A stretch of 64,000 nt of DNA from CAVQFB01 sp963711675 (GTDB taxonomy: Bacteria > Acidobacteriota > Terriglobia > Terriglobales > Acidobacteriaceae). Shown piece after piece: positions 16,744 to 26,261 of the stretch. The translations under genes were made by a program, and so were the position numbers. The notes below the pieces were generated by a model, which saw only the letters and a list, made by a program, of their open reading frames with translations, was not told the DNA's origin and ran no database searches. The stretch spans positions 186,001-250,000 of the forward strand of contig CAVQFB010000003.1 of the NCBI GenBank assembly GCA_963711675.1, given 5' to 3'. The stretch's first letter is position 1. Each line of letters opens with the position of its first letter.

Positions 16744-18810
16744 TCATCCGGTCGCGATCACGAGGCTACCTGCTTTGTCCATCCAGAAGCGCATACCCGG
16801 CGGGACTGCTGTGGTCGCGCTGTACTCAGCCACCACCGCAGGCCCGAGGTGCTTGCGACCGGGAGCTAGCTCCTCGCGGGCAAAGACGCCTGCGGAGTAC
16901 TTCATCCCCCCGAAGACCATAATAGAAGTGAGTTTGGAAGGTTGGGGCAACTTCGGAGAACGCCGGTTTGAACTGACACGCCTCGCCCTTTGCGGTGCGA
17001 CGTTGGCCTGAGGAGACCTCACTAGGCTGCGGAGACGCACCGTAACCAGTTCTATCTCTCGTCCCGGATTGTTGTAGCCATATCGCCTCAGGTGCTCTTT
17101 ATGGAATTCCAAGGTCAGCCTCGACGTAAAAGGCACATTCAACTCGTATCCTTGACCTTTGTATCGCATATCCACGGTTCTCACGTACCGAACGGCGCCC
17201 CCCCAGCCTTCGGACCGCAGGTCCCTGGCAGCCATCTGCCGCAATTCATGAAACTCCTGTTCGAGTTGGGCAATCGGCAATCTGTCGGTGACACGCAAGA
17301 GGACGGTGCGCGAGTAGTCCTTCACGACGTCGCTGACCAGAATGCCAAAAGCTGACAGCGCTCCCGGTAATGCAGGCACGATGACCCGCGGAAGGGACAA
17401 AGACCGGGCGAGTTCACAGGCATGCAACCCGCCGGCACCGCCAAAAGCCACCAAGGCAAAGTCTCGGGGATCATAGCCGCGTTCTATCGACACGACCCGA
17501 ATGGCTTTCTCCATGGTGGCATTCGCGACCCGTATCACACCTTCGGAGAACTGCTCGATTGAGAGGGCCGAGTTTTGGCGCTTGAGCCACTCGTCCGTGA
17601 TCCGGCGAGTTCTCTCCACGTCGAGAGTGAAATCGCCGCCCAGAAACTTGTCTGCCAGCAGTCGGCCGAGCAACAGGTTCGCATCGGTGACGGTCGGTTG
17701 CGTCCCTCGCCCGTAGCAGATGGGCCCAGGATCTGCGCCCGCGGACTCCGGTCCCACCCGCAATGCTCCGGCGGCATCAAATCGCGCGATTGATCCTCCA
17801 CCCGCACCTACTGTGTGGATGTCGAGCATGGGCACCCCAACCGGCAGCCCGGCTACCTCCGATTGGGTTCCGACTCTGGCTTCGCCTTCCACCAGCGACA
17901 CGTCGGTCGATGTGCCGCCCATGTCGAACGAGATGATCCGCTGTTCTCCACTGCGCTGCGCCGTAACCGCAGCCCCTACGACGCCGCCAGCGGGTCCAGA
18001 GAGTACCGTCCGCACCGGTTCGCGGGCGGCAGATGCCAAGGCCGTGATTCCGCCACTGGACTGCATTACAAAAATGCTTGTCTTCTTTTTCTTCGGTTCT
18101 TGATCGCCGGCACGGGCTGTTTTGCTTTGGCTGCGCCGTTCCAGATTCTCCAGATAACGCTGCATGATTGGCTGGAGGTATGCGTTGACCACTACCGTGC
18201 TGGTCCGCTCGTACTCCCGAAACTCCGGAAGAATCTGATGGGATACGGAAAGCGGTAGGCCCAGATCCGCTAGCGCTTTCGCCGTAAGACATTCGTTTTC
18301 TGAGTTAGCAAAAGAAAACAGAAATGAGATGGCGACCGATTCGGCAGCACTCGCTTGGCAGGCCTGCTTGAGCGCGGACAGTTCGGTGCCAGGAGGACGT
18401 TCCAGAACCCGGCCCTCGCTGTCCGTTCGTTCGGCTACCCCAAACCGAAGGTCGGCAGGAACCAGCGGCTCCACGCGATCGAAGAAAAAATCATAAAGCT
18501 TGGGACGGGCCTGTCGTCCAATTTCGATGGCATCTTCAAATCCTTTGGTCGTGATCAACGCTACCTTGGCGCCTTTACGCTGCAAGAGAGTGTTGGTTCC
18601 CACCGTGGTTCCGTGCAGAATCACGAGTGGACCGGAGGGAGCGATCTTCTCGATTGCGGCGACGATCGCCCGCGAGGGATCCGAGGGTGTAGAAAAAACC
18701 TTCAGCGTCTTGACGTGGCCGTTCTCCACCCAGACGCAGTCGGTGAAGGTTCCGCCGGTGTCGATGGCGATGCGCGAGATTGCTTTTCTAGAGTGGCCGG
18801 ATGAAGGCAA
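16744..18810 (-). CDS. hyuA: Hydantoinase/oxoprolinase subunit A (HyuA)
   Basis: A 688-residue ATP-dependent hydantoinase/oxoprolinase/acetone-carboxylase A-type subunit. It has the N-terminal actin-fold phosphate motif IAIDTGGTFTDCVWVENG, then LHGTTVGTNTLLQRKGA, GFEDAIEIGRQARPKLYD, FVMQSSGGI, DMGGTSTDV and VGAGGGSIARFDAAGALRVG. Start is a TTG at 18810 with AAGGA upstream. HyuA normally works with HyuB, which is absent on either side here, so a partner elsewhere or a stand-alone role is needed. Substrate (hydantoin, oxoproline or other cyclic amide) is undetermined. Confidence 0.88.
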   Translation of the reverse strand: MPSSGHSRKAISRIAIDTGGTFTDCVWVENGHVKTLKVFSTPSDPSRAIVAAIEKIAPSGPLVILHGTTVGTNTLLQRKGAKVALITTKGFEDAIEIGRQARPKLYDFFFDRVEPLVPADLRFGVAERTDSEGRVLERPPGTELSALKQACQASAAESVAISFLFSFANSENECLTAKALADLGLPLSVSHQILPEFREYERTSTVVVNAYLQPIMQRYLENLERRSQSKTARAGDQEPKKKKTSIFVMQSSGGITALASAAREPVRTVLSGPAGGVVGAAVTAQRSGEQRIISFDMGGTSTDVSLVEGEARVGTQSEVAGLPVGVPMLDIHTVGAGGGSIARFDAAGALRVGPESAGADPGPICYGRGTQPTVTDANLLLGRLLADKFLGGDFTLDVERTRRITDEWLKRQNSALSIEQFSEGVIRVANATMEKAIRVVSIERGYDPRDFALVAFGGAGGLHACELARSLSLPRVIVPALPGALSAFGILVSDVVKDYSRTVLLRVTDRLPIAQLEQEFHELRQMAARDLRSEGWGGAVRYVRTVDMRYKGQGYELNVPFTSRLTLEFHKEHLRRYGYNNPGREIELVTVRLRSLVRSPQANVAPQRARRVSSNRRSPKLPQPSKLTSIMVFGGMKYSAGVFAREELAPGRKHLGPAVVAEYSATTAVPPGMRFWMDKAGSLVIATG

Positions 18811-18925
18811 GTCTGGCGATCCTTGACGCGTAACTTTCTCCGCTGGAGATAAACAACCGTGCTACGAAAGAGAACACAACATTCCGGGGGACGACTCGGC
18901 TCAGCCGCTCCGAATCGCAAGTGCA

Positions 18926-21412
18926 CTAGCTCTTCGTAAACGCCAAACTGAGCAGCGTCCTCTGCTCGACTTCGTGCGCTTTGGCTGACCCCGTCGCCGG
19001 GCTGGCGCTGGCCGACCTTTTTACCGTGAGCACAGGGCGTCCGCCAGCAATCCGGCGCAGCCGTGGTGCCACATAGAATAGCGGGCCCATATTCGCAGGT
19101 TCTTCCTGAACCCACACGATGTCGCTTGCGGAGGCGTGACGTTCGAACTCCGCAGACAGTTCTGCCTCCGGGAACGGATATAGCTGTTCCAGGAAGACCA
19201 CGGCGGTCGAGCGCTCCTTGCGTTTCTTGCGTTCAACCCTTAATTCGTGACCGATCTTTCCACTGCACACCAGAATCCGCCTGGCATCCGTAGCTTCGTT
19301 GTCGGGCAGAACGTTGAGGAATTTCTCGTGCGCCAAATCGCCGATGGGAGAAGAAGCGTCCGGATGCCGCAACATACTCTTTGGCGTAAACACAATCAAA
19401 GGTTTTCGCCACTTCCGCAGCGCCTGACGCCGTAGCAGATGAAAATACTGAGCGGCGCTCGAGGGCTGGCAGATCTGGAAATTGTCGCGCGCTGCCAGTT
19501 GCAGGAAGCGCTCGATGCGAGCGCTGGAGTGTTCCGGCCCCTGACCCTCGTACCCATGGGGCAGAAGGAGCACGACCCCGGACAGCAGCTTCCATTTGTC
19601 TTCGCCGGCGCTGATGAATTGGTCGATCACGGCCTGCGCCACGTTCACGAAGTCGCCAAATTGAGCCTCCCACAGGACTAGCGCTTCCGGATAATCCCGG
19701 CTGTAGCCGTACTCAAATCCGAGCACACCGGCCTCAGAGAGTGTCGAATTGTAAATCTCGCAGCGCGCTTGATCGGCAGAAAGGTGCTCCAACGGTACGT
19801 ATTCCTGCTCGTTTTCGACGTCGACCAGCACTGAATGGCGTTGGTTGAATGTTCCGCGACGGCAGTCCTGACCGCTCAGACGCACGGGGATGCCGCTTCG
19901 CACCAGACTCCCAAACGCCAACGCCTCAGCCATGCCGTAGTCAACGGGCCGCTTGCCCTTGCCCATCTCCGACCGTTGCTCCAGCAACTTCTTCACTTTT
20001 GGATGGATGTGGAACGCCGCGGGATAGGACGTCAGTCCTTCAGTGATTTCTGCCAAATCGTCCACCGGGATGCCGGTGTTTACCTCATACTCAAGTTTGT
20101 AGCAGCCTCCCTCGTAGTTGTCCCAATAGCTGGGTAATTCGCGTAGCGTCGGCTTCTTGGTGAGTGTTGCTGCTTTCTTCTGCGCGGCCTCGAATTCGCT
20201 GCGGATAGAATCGACCTTGGCCTGCGCATCCTGTGCGCCAATGTCATCCGCATAGATTTCCCATAACGGCGGGTGGTCTTTGATTTCTTTGTACAGCAGC
20301 GGTTGCGTGACCGTGGGGTCGTCGACCTCGCTGTGGCCGTGACGCCGGTATCCGATCATGTCGATCACGACGTCGCTTCCAAATGCATAGCGATATTCCA
20401 GGGCCATCCGTCCGACACGGAGAACCGCGTCCACATCCTCCCCATTCACGTGGAAGATTGGAATCGATTGGCGGCGGGCGATTTGAGCCGCGAATCGAGA
20501 AGAGTGCAATTCACCGGACGTTGTCGTGAAGCCCAGCAGGTTATTCACGATCACGTGGATGGTGCCGCCCACTGTGTAGCCCTTGAGGTCCGCATAGTTT
20601 AGCGTCTCGGCGAAGATGCCCTGTCCCGCGAACGCGCCGTCCCCGTGCACCAGCAGCGGCAGATACTTTTTCTCGCCGCTCTCGCCGGCACGATCCTGTT
20701 TCGCGCGTGTGCGGCCCACAGTCACCGGATCGACCGCTTCCAGATGGCTCGGATTTGAAACCAGGTGGATATGAATCTTCGCACCGCTTTTCGTTGGATA
20801 TTCTCCAGTGGCGCCCATGTGGTACTTCACATCGCCGCCGCCCAGAACGCTGCGAGGATCCACGTCTTCAAAGCCGGCGAAAACTTCTTCCGGGCCACGA
20901 CGCGCAACGTGAGTAATGACGTTGAGACGCCCGCGGTGGCTCATTCCCATCACCAGTTCCGCCGCGCCGAGATTGCCGGCGGAATCGAGGATTTCGTCTA
21001 CCAGAGGAAGTAAGGCCGTCACACCTTCCAGAGAAAAACGCTTGGTTCCCAGGTACCGTTGCTGCAGCACTTCTTCGAAGAGATCGGCGCGAATCAGCAG
21101 TTCGAGTGCGCGTTCCTGGTCCGCGGCGCCGGGAGCACTCTCCATGTGCTCCTGAATCCATCGGCGGCGGGCGCCATCCGGGATGTGCATAAATTCAACG
21201 CCAATGGTGCCGGAATAAAATGACCGGGCTTCACGGGCGAATTCGCTGTCGATGCGGAGTTCCGGATGAGGTTCCGGACGCAAAAAGCCCAACGGATCCA
21301 GATCCGCCTCCAGGTATCCCCATTGCCTGAAGGCATCGAGCACCCGCTCTCGTTCGGTCAAGGCAGGGTCCATCAGTTCTTCTGTAGTTGTTTTGTTCGC
21401 TGAACTAGCCAT
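18926..21412 (-). CDS. sucA: 2-oxoglutarate dehydrogenase E1 component
   Basis: About 828 residues of the thiamine-diphosphate E1 subunit that decarboxylates 2-oxoglutarate in the TCA cycle. Diagnostic blocks are RFSLEGVTALLPLVDEILD, GMSHRGRLNVITH, KYHMGATGEYPT, LVSNPSHLEAVDPVT, GDGAFAGQGIFAETLN, LLPHGYEGQGPEHSSARIER and the C-terminal VWVQEEPANMGP. The ATG at 21412 gives the expected N-terminus; an upstream GTG would add 61 non-conserved residues and reach almost to the divergent gene. The E2 and E3 genes are not in the window. Confidence 0.93.
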   Translation of the reverse strand: MASSANKTTTEELMDPALTERERVLDAFRQWGYLEADLDPLGFLRPEPHPELRIDSEFAREARSFYSGTIGVEFMHIPDGARRRWIQEHMESAPGAADQERALELLIRADLFEEVLQQRYLGTKRFSLEGVTALLPLVDEILDSAGNLGAAELVMGMSHRGRLNVITHVARRGPEEVFAGFEDVDPRSVLGGGDVKYHMGATGEYPTKSGAKIHIHLVSNPSHLEAVDPVTVGRTRAKQDRAGESGEKKYLPLLVHGDGAFAGQGIFAETLNYADLKGYTVGGTIHVIVNNLLGFTTTSGELHSSRFAAQIARRQSIPIFHVNGEDVDAVLRVGRMALEYRYAFGSDVVIDMIGYRRHGHSEVDDPTVTQPLLYKEIKDHPPLWEIYADDIGAQDAQAKVDSIRSEFEAAQKKAATLTKKPTLRELPSYWDNYEGGCYKLEYEVNTGIPVDDLAEITEGLTSYPAAFHIHPKVKKLLEQRSEMGKGKRPVDYGMAEALAFGSLVRSGIPVRLSGQDCRRGTFNQRHSVLVDVENEQEYVPLEHLSADQARCEIYNSTLSEAGVLGFEYGYSRDYPEALVLWEAQFGDFVNVAQAVIDQFISAGEDKWKLLSGVVLLLPHGYEGQGPEHSSARIERFLQLAARDNFQICQPSSAAQYFHLLRRQALRKWRKPLIVFTPKSMLRHPDASSPIGDLAHEKFLNVLPDNEATDARRILVCSGKIGHELRVERKKRKERSTAVVFLEQLYPFPEAELSAEFERHASASDIVWVQEEPANMGPLFYVAPRLRRIAGGRPVLTVKRSASASPATGSAKAHEVEQRTLLSLAFTKS

Positions 21413-21614
21413 AATGTGCCTTACTAGCATAATGGATGAGGCTGAATCCGGGGTGGATTCGAGTAACGCGCTTCGAGGGTGAGCTTTGCCGATGCAAGAA
21501 AGACGAATCCGATCGGTGAACGGCTGTCGAAAGTCGGAATAGGGGATTCCCTCGATAAAATCGGCCTCGCAAAAGGTGTAATATTCATGGCCCACGGCAC
21601 AGGGGCGGTTTGAT

Positions 21615-22472
21615 TTGTCGACAACGGGTCAAAAAGGTTCGAGCTGGGGTCCTCCCACTTTGCTAGGGGTCCCCTTCGACGCGAACTCTTCCTATTTGCG
21701 CGGAGCTGCTACCGCGCCGCCTCTGATTCGCGAGGCTTTCCATTGCGACGCCTCCAACAGCTGGACGGAGACCGGCGTCGATCTGAGCGCTCCTGGTGTT
21801 TACGAGGATGCGAGCGACTTGACGCTAAACGGCAGCGGCGATTTCGCCTCTATTGAGGCGGCAATCGGGACCTTGCTTGATAAGCGACAGCGGCCGGTCA
21901 CGCTGGGTGGAGATCACTCGATCACTTACCCGATCGTGCGTGCCTTCGGGAAGAAGATTTCCGACCTCACCATCATTCACTTCGACGCCCATCCAGATCT
22001 CTACGATGAGCTCCAGGGCAACCGCCTGTCGCATGCCTGTCCGTTCGCACGAATCATGGAAGAGAAGCTGGCCAAGCGGCTGATTCAGGTGGGCATCCGG
22101 ACGATGAATGGCCACCAGCGCGAGCAGGCTTCCCGTTTCGGGGTGGAGTCTTTCGAACTGAAGCAGTTGCCAGCCTTCGAGAAGCTGCGGACCTGGTGCC
22201 CGGTCTATGTCTCATTTGATATGGACGTCCTCGACCCGGCGTTTGCACCGGGGGTGTCACACCGTGAACCGGGAGGCATCTCCGTACGCGACGCGATTCG
22301 CCACCTGCACTCCATTACTGGCACAATCGTTGGGGCGGACATCGTCGAGTACAACCCCAAGCAGGACGTCTCAGGGCTCACGGCTACTGTAGCGGCAAAG
22401 ATTCTGAAGGAAATTCTGGGGAAAATGGCGCTGGAAAAGAAGTGTCCGGAGTCTTCGGTTATTTCCCATTGA
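21615..22472 (+). CDS. speB: Agmatinase/arginase-family ureohydrolase
   Basis: A 285-residue member of the ureohydrolase family, which releases urea from agmatine or arginine-like substrates using two manganese ions. The metal-ligand motifs are all present: GGDHSITYP, IHFDAHPDLYD and SFDMDVLDPAFAPG. Start is a TTG at 21615. It is followed 57 bases later by rpiA on the same strand. Assignment to agmatinase rather than arginase, formiminoglutamase or guanidino-acid hydrolase is by overall similarity only. Confidence 0.82.
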   Translation: MSTTGQKGSSWGPPTLLGVPFDANSSYLRGAATAPPLIREAFHCDASNSWTETGVDLSAPGVYEDASDLTLNGSGDFASIEAAIGTLLDKRQRPVTLGGDHSITYPIVRAFGKKISDLTIIHFDAHPDLYDELQGNRLSHACPFARIMEEKLAKRLIQVGIRTMNGHQREQASRFGVESFELKQLPAFEKLRTWCPVYVSFDMDVLDPAFAPGVSHREPGGISVRDAIRHLHSITGTIVGADIVEYNPKQDVSGLTATVAAKILKEILGKMALEKKCPESSVISH

Positions 22473-22528
22473 AGGTGAGTTCTGCGAACGGCAATAGTAG
22501 GGTGTGTGGCTGAAGAATTCTCCGACAG

Positions 22529-23239
22529 GTGACGGCTCACGAAATGACCCTGGCAATCGATCAGGAAAAAGAGACAGCAGGCCGTGCCAGCATTCGCTTC
22601 GTTCATGACGGTCAGATTCTCGGCCTCGGCACCGGTTCCACCGCCGTTCACGCTATTCGAGCTATCGGAGAGCGGGTAAGTAAGGGGCTGAAGATCATCG
22701 GCATTCCCACATCCGTCCGTTCCAAGGAGCTTGCAGCCAGTCTTGGAATTCCGCTGGCGACCCTCGACGACTATCAGCAGATCGATGTGACGATCGACGG
22801 GGCTGACGAAGTCGATCCTGCGCTGAATCTGATCAAGGGCGGCGGGGGAGCGCTCCTGAGGGAAAAAATCATTGCCTCAGCCACGAAGCAACTGGTCATC
22901 GTGGCCGACTCGCAAAAGCAGGTTCCATGTCTGGGAAAATTTCCCCTACCGGTGGAGGTGATACCGTTCGCCCAGGCTCTGGTTGCAAAGGAGATTGCCG
23001 CATTGGGAGCCTCGGTTGAAATACGGCCCGACGGCAAAGGCGGACCTTACGTGACCGACGAGGGGCATCACATTCTGGATTGTCGCTTCGGGACGATTCC
23101 AGACCCCCCAGCCTTGGCGCGCACCCTTAGCTGCGTTCCTGGCATTGTGGAACACGGGCTGTTCATCGGCATGGCTGATGTAGTTCTGATTGGAAAGGGC
23201 TCGGATGTAGTCGAACTGCGAAAGTCGTCCCACGGGTAG
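22529..23239 (+). CDS. rpiA: Ribose-5-phosphate isomerase A
   Basis: A 236-residue enzyme of the pentose phosphate pathway, interconverting ribose 5-phosphate and ribulose 5-phosphate. It shows the family's LGLGTGSTAVHAI phosphate-binding motif, the catalytic DGADEVDPALNLIKGGGGAL block and KFPLPVEVIPFA. Start is a GTG at 22529. It follows the ureohydrolase gene and is probably co-transcribed with it. Confidence 0.94.
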   Translation: MTAHEMTLAIDQEKETAGRASIRFVHDGQILGLGTGSTAVHAIRAIGERVSKGLKIIGIPTSVRSKELAASLGIPLATLDDYQQIDVTIDGADEVDPALNLIKGGGGALLREKIIASATKQLVIVADSQKQVPCLGKFPLPVEVIPFAQALVAKEIAALGASVEIRPDGKGGPYVTDEGHHILDCRFGTIPDPPALARTLSCVPGIVEHGLFIGMADVVLIGKGSDVVELRKSSHG

Positions 23240-23354
23240 CGTTTCTGCGGAAATGGGTAGCCCGGTCGCCGGATCTTGGTGTAGTGCCGACGTTAGTGTA
23301 ATCGCGGATTTCGAGAGTTACCGCCGAAGGAGCAGATAAGGTTCTACGAAGGAG

Positions 23355-23828
23355 TCAGGGGAACACGCTGCTGACCACCCTCCAGTCCCCATTCTTTTTT
23401 ACCCACGTGTCAATGTAAAAGCCGCTTGCGCTAATGTCTTTTCCATCTTCCGTGCCCGTTTGAGAGTATTCCCCAGTGGTAGTGGCGACGTCGCCGTGGA
23501 GGTACACCTTAATGTTCCGTAACTCCACGGACGTGTACTTCTCTCGACCAGATCGCACGAGGTCAACCCATTCTGATTTTCTGAGAGTTACCCAGCCATT
23601 CTTGTTGGTGCCTGGCAAGGATTCCGAAGCGATTTGGACGTAATCGTCCGACATGAACCTAGCCATCCCCACAGCATCACCTTTAACGGGCGCCTGAGCC
23701 CAAGCACGTTCGGAGGCAATGATAAGATCCGCGTCGCTGGCTTTTGTTGAAGTTGATGCTGCCGGCAGAAAAATGCCTGTTGCAAGAGTGGCCAAACCAC
23801 AAATTGCGAAACCGACAATTGGCCTCAT
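23355..23828 (-). CDS. Secreted DUF4440/SnoaL-like (NTF2-fold) protein
   Basis: A 157-residue protein with an N-terminal signal peptide (IVGFAICGLATLATGIFLPAA), then a compact cone-fold domain like DUF4440: a helix with DLIIASERAWAQAPVKGD, DDYVQIASES, and C-terminal strands GDVATTTGEYSQTGTEDGK and TWVKKNGDWRVVSSVFP. Such proteins bind small ligands in a pocket, but the function here is unknown. It lies downstream of the class V aminotransferase gene, 29 bases away, possibly in the same operon. Confidence 0.75.
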   Translation of the reverse strand: MRPIVGFAICGLATLATGIFLPAASTSTKASDADLIIASERAWAQAPVKGDAVGMARFMSDDYVQIASESLPGTNKNGWVTLRKSEWVDLVRSGREKYTSVELRNIKVYLHGDVATTTGEYSQTGTEDGKDISASGFYIDTWVKKNGDWRVVSSVFP

Positions 23829-23856
23829 TGGGTTTCTCCAGTTGGGACATTATCCG

Positions 23857-25155
23857 TCAATCATTAACCCGAACCCTCACGATTTCCGCCAGCGCCGTCA
23901 GAAACCGATCCACTTCCTCCATCGTGTTGTAGTGCGCCAGCCCGATACGCAGGAAGCCACCGCTCTTCTCAACATCCAGCTGTTCCGTAACATTGAGCGC
24001 GTAATAGTTTCCGTCCCAGGTGAAGAAACCTCGGTCCCCTAGCTTAGTCGCCAGTTCAAGCGGTGAATGCCCCTCGATTCGCACCGCGAAGGTCGGGCAT
24101 CGATGGTCCAATCTCTTGGGATCGGAGATGCCGTAAAGCTTAAGCCCGCGAATGTTCAGTAGGCCTGCCATCAGCCGCTCGCTCATCTCGCGCTCATGCT
24201 TTTGAATGGCCCCATATGCGGCCATCAACGCCGCTCGCCGCGTTGCGGCGGACGGATCCACGTGCCGTCCCAGGTCAGCCAGATATTCCACGCAAGCAGT
24301 GATTCCAGCGATGCACTCGTGGTTGAGAGTGCCCCACTCCCACCTTAGCGGCACTTCGTTCGACAGCGGACGCACCTTGTAGGGCTGAAACCGCTTCAAG
24401 TGCTCACGTTTTCCGTAAAGCACGCCCATGTGCGGGCCGAAGAACTTGTACGTCGAGCAGACTAGAAAATCGCAATCCAGTTCCCGCACGTCGATCGCGC
24501 CATGCGGCGCGTAGTGGACGGCGTCGATATACGTCAACGCCCCAGCTGCACGCGCGATCTTTACAATCTCCTTAACGTTATTAATCGTCCCTACCGCGTT
24601 CGACGCGTAGCCGACCGCCACCAGCCGCGTGTGACTGGAAATCTTGCTTGCCAGATCGTTCATGTCCAGAGTGCAATCTGCCGGCTTGAAATTCACGATA
24701 CGTACCGTTGCGCCGCGCTCCTCGAGAGCTTTCCAGGGCGAGAAATTCGCATCGTGGTCGAGATACGTGAGCACGATCTCGTCGCCGGGGCCCAATTCGC
24801 GCCCTATGGCACGACTCAGCGCGAACGTGAGCGACGTCATGTTTTGCCCGAACACGACTTCATCGGCGTCGCAATGAAGAAAGTCCGCCATGGCCGCCCG
24901 GGCGCTCGCAATTACTGCGTCTGTGCGACGGCTGGTGGCGTACGCGCCACAAGTATTCGCGTTGTCATGCGCCAAGTAGTTGGCAATGGCATCGATGACG
25001 CGCTGCGGTACCTGCGTACCACCGGGCCCGTCAAGAAAGACTGCGGGTTGGCCGTTCACGCTCTGGTGAAGGGCAGGGAACTGAGCCCGGACCCATGTCA
25101 AGGCAACCCCGGGGAGACCGCTCTCGGCGCTGATTTCATTCTGTGTGCTTAGCAT
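23857..25155 (-). CDS. Cysteine desulfurase-like class V aminotransferase
   Basis: A 432-residue PLP enzyme of the SufS/CsdA-like class V family. Visible features are FLDGPGGTQVPQRVIDAIANY, the cofactor block EVVFGQNMTSLTFALSRAIG, the aspartate in TYIDAVHYAPHG, and the Schiff-base lysine in CSTYKFFGPHMGVLYG. It best fits the cysteine-desulfurase-like subgroup whose physiological substrate is uncertain. Its start overlaps the homoserine dehydrogenase stop by seven bases, so the two are co-translated, which hints at a shared amino-acid or sulfur function. Confidence 0.82.
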   Translation of the reverse strand: MLSTQNEISAESGLPGVALTWVRAQFPALHQSVNGQPAVFLDGPGGTQVPQRVIDAIANYLAHDNANTCGAYATSRRTDAVIASARAAMADFLHCDADEVVFGQNMTSLTFALSRAIGRELGPGDEIVLTYLDHDANFSPWKALEERGATVRIVNFKPADCTLDMNDLASKISSHTRLVAVGYASNAVGTINNVKEIVKIARAAGALTYIDAVHYAPHGAIDVRELDCDFLVCSTYKFFGPHMGVLYGKREHLKRFQPYKVRPLSNEVPLRWEWGTLNHECIAGITACVEYLADLGRHVDPSAATRRAALMAAYGAIQKHEREMSERLMAGLLNIRGLKLYGISDPKRLDHRCPTFAVRIEGHSPLELATKLGDRGFFTWDGNYYALNVTEQLDVEKSGGFLRIGLAHYNTMEEVDRFLTALAEIVRVRVND

Positions 25156-26195
25156 TCGGTTTGATTCCCAACAGCTCTGATGAAGTCGGACAACATTCCA
25201 TAAGCGGTCGCGTCCAGCCCGGGATTATGTTCCGTGATGACAAGCTCCGGAAAAATGTCGGTTTCAAAACAAATGATCGACGAAGTGCCTTTGACTTGTG
25301 CCAGCGGATCACTTATGGGCAAACGCTCAGGTCCGACACTGGCCGAGACGCCCTCGTTCGTACGAGCGGCACGGCACACCAGCTTATAGCAAAATCCTGA
25401 ATCGCGAGCGGCCCGCACGTCCTTAGCATCGAGCTTGCGAATACCCTCGCGCCGGACGTCGCCCGGTTTAAGCGCCACGCCCATGAGCACGGTAGCCAAA
25501 GCCGCAACCTTCACGCTCGCGTCCCAACCGTCAATGTCGTAGCTGGGATCGGTTTCAGCCACTCCCAGCTCTTGAGCCTTCCGTAGCGACTGTTCAAAGC
25601 TCAAGCCGTCTTCGATGCCGCTGAGAATCACGTTGGAGGTCGAATTCAGGATTCCGCGAAACGCGCACAGCTTCACGGTTGGCAAGCTATCCCGAAACAA
25701 CGCGAAGATGGGGACTCCGTCCATCACGGTCGATTCAAAAAGGAAACGCCGTCCCTTCAGGTTCGCCAGTTCGAGCAGCTCCTTGTAACCGTACACCACA
25801 GGGCCCTTGTTGGCGGTGATCGCGTGCGCGCCGTGTTCGAGTGCGGCGCGAATATGATCGATGGCAGGCTGGCCACTCTCCACGTTCAGCGACGTGGCCT
25901 CGAACAGAACGTCGGCTTTGCTCGCCGTCAGCCAGGCTTGCACGCTCGCGGAGGACGTAGAGTCCGCCTCTTCGCGGCTTAACTGGGAACCGGCAGTGGC
26001 TCCGGAGGCACAAAGGACTTTCGCGTTCAAACCGCCCGGATTCGTGATCCAGCCCAGTCTTCGTGAGGCGACTCCGGTGATCCGCCATTCAATCCCGTGA
26101 CTCTCGCGCAGCTTTTCCTCCCGCTCCACTAGCAGGCGAACGAGCGTCCGGTTCACATTGCCGAAGCCGAGCAGGCACAGGTTGTATGTCTTAAT
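25149..26195 (-). CDS. hom: Homoserine dehydrogenase, probable ATT start
   Basis: An NAD(P)-dependent enzyme of threonine/methionine synthesis. It shows the substrate motif GILNSTSNVILSGIEDG and the catalytic AETDPSYDIDGWDASVK; it lacks a C-terminal ACT domain. A conventional start (GTG, 26156) would remove the nucleotide-binding turn. Reading further upstream gives IKTYNLCLLGFGNVN, the expected first strand and GxGxxN loop, beginning at an ATT at 26195 with GGGAG seven bases before it. No ATG, GTG or TTG exists in that frame before an upstream stop. It is co-translated with the downstream class V aminotransferase. Confidence 0.88.
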   Translation of the reverse strand: MKTYNLCLLGFGNVNRTLVRLLVEREEKLRESHGIEWRITGVASRRLGWITNPGGLNAKVLCASGATAGSQLSREEADSTSSASVQAWLTASKADVLFEATSLNVESGQPAIDHIRAALEHGAHAITANKGPVVYGYKELLELANLKGRRFLFESTVMDGVPIFALFRDSLPTVKLCAFRGILNSTSNVILSGIEDGLSFEQSLRKAQELGVAETDPSYDIDGWDASVKVAALATVLMGVALKPGDVRREGIRKLDAKDVRAARDSGFCYKLVCRAARTNEGVSASVGPERLPISDPLAQVKGTSSIICFETDIFPELVITEHNPGLDATAYGMLSDFIRAVGNQTEC

Positions 26196-26261
26196 CGGGC
26201 TCTCCCGCCAAGCGCGGAATTCCCGAACACGAAAATTCCACGCTAGAGCATCGCGAAGCTT

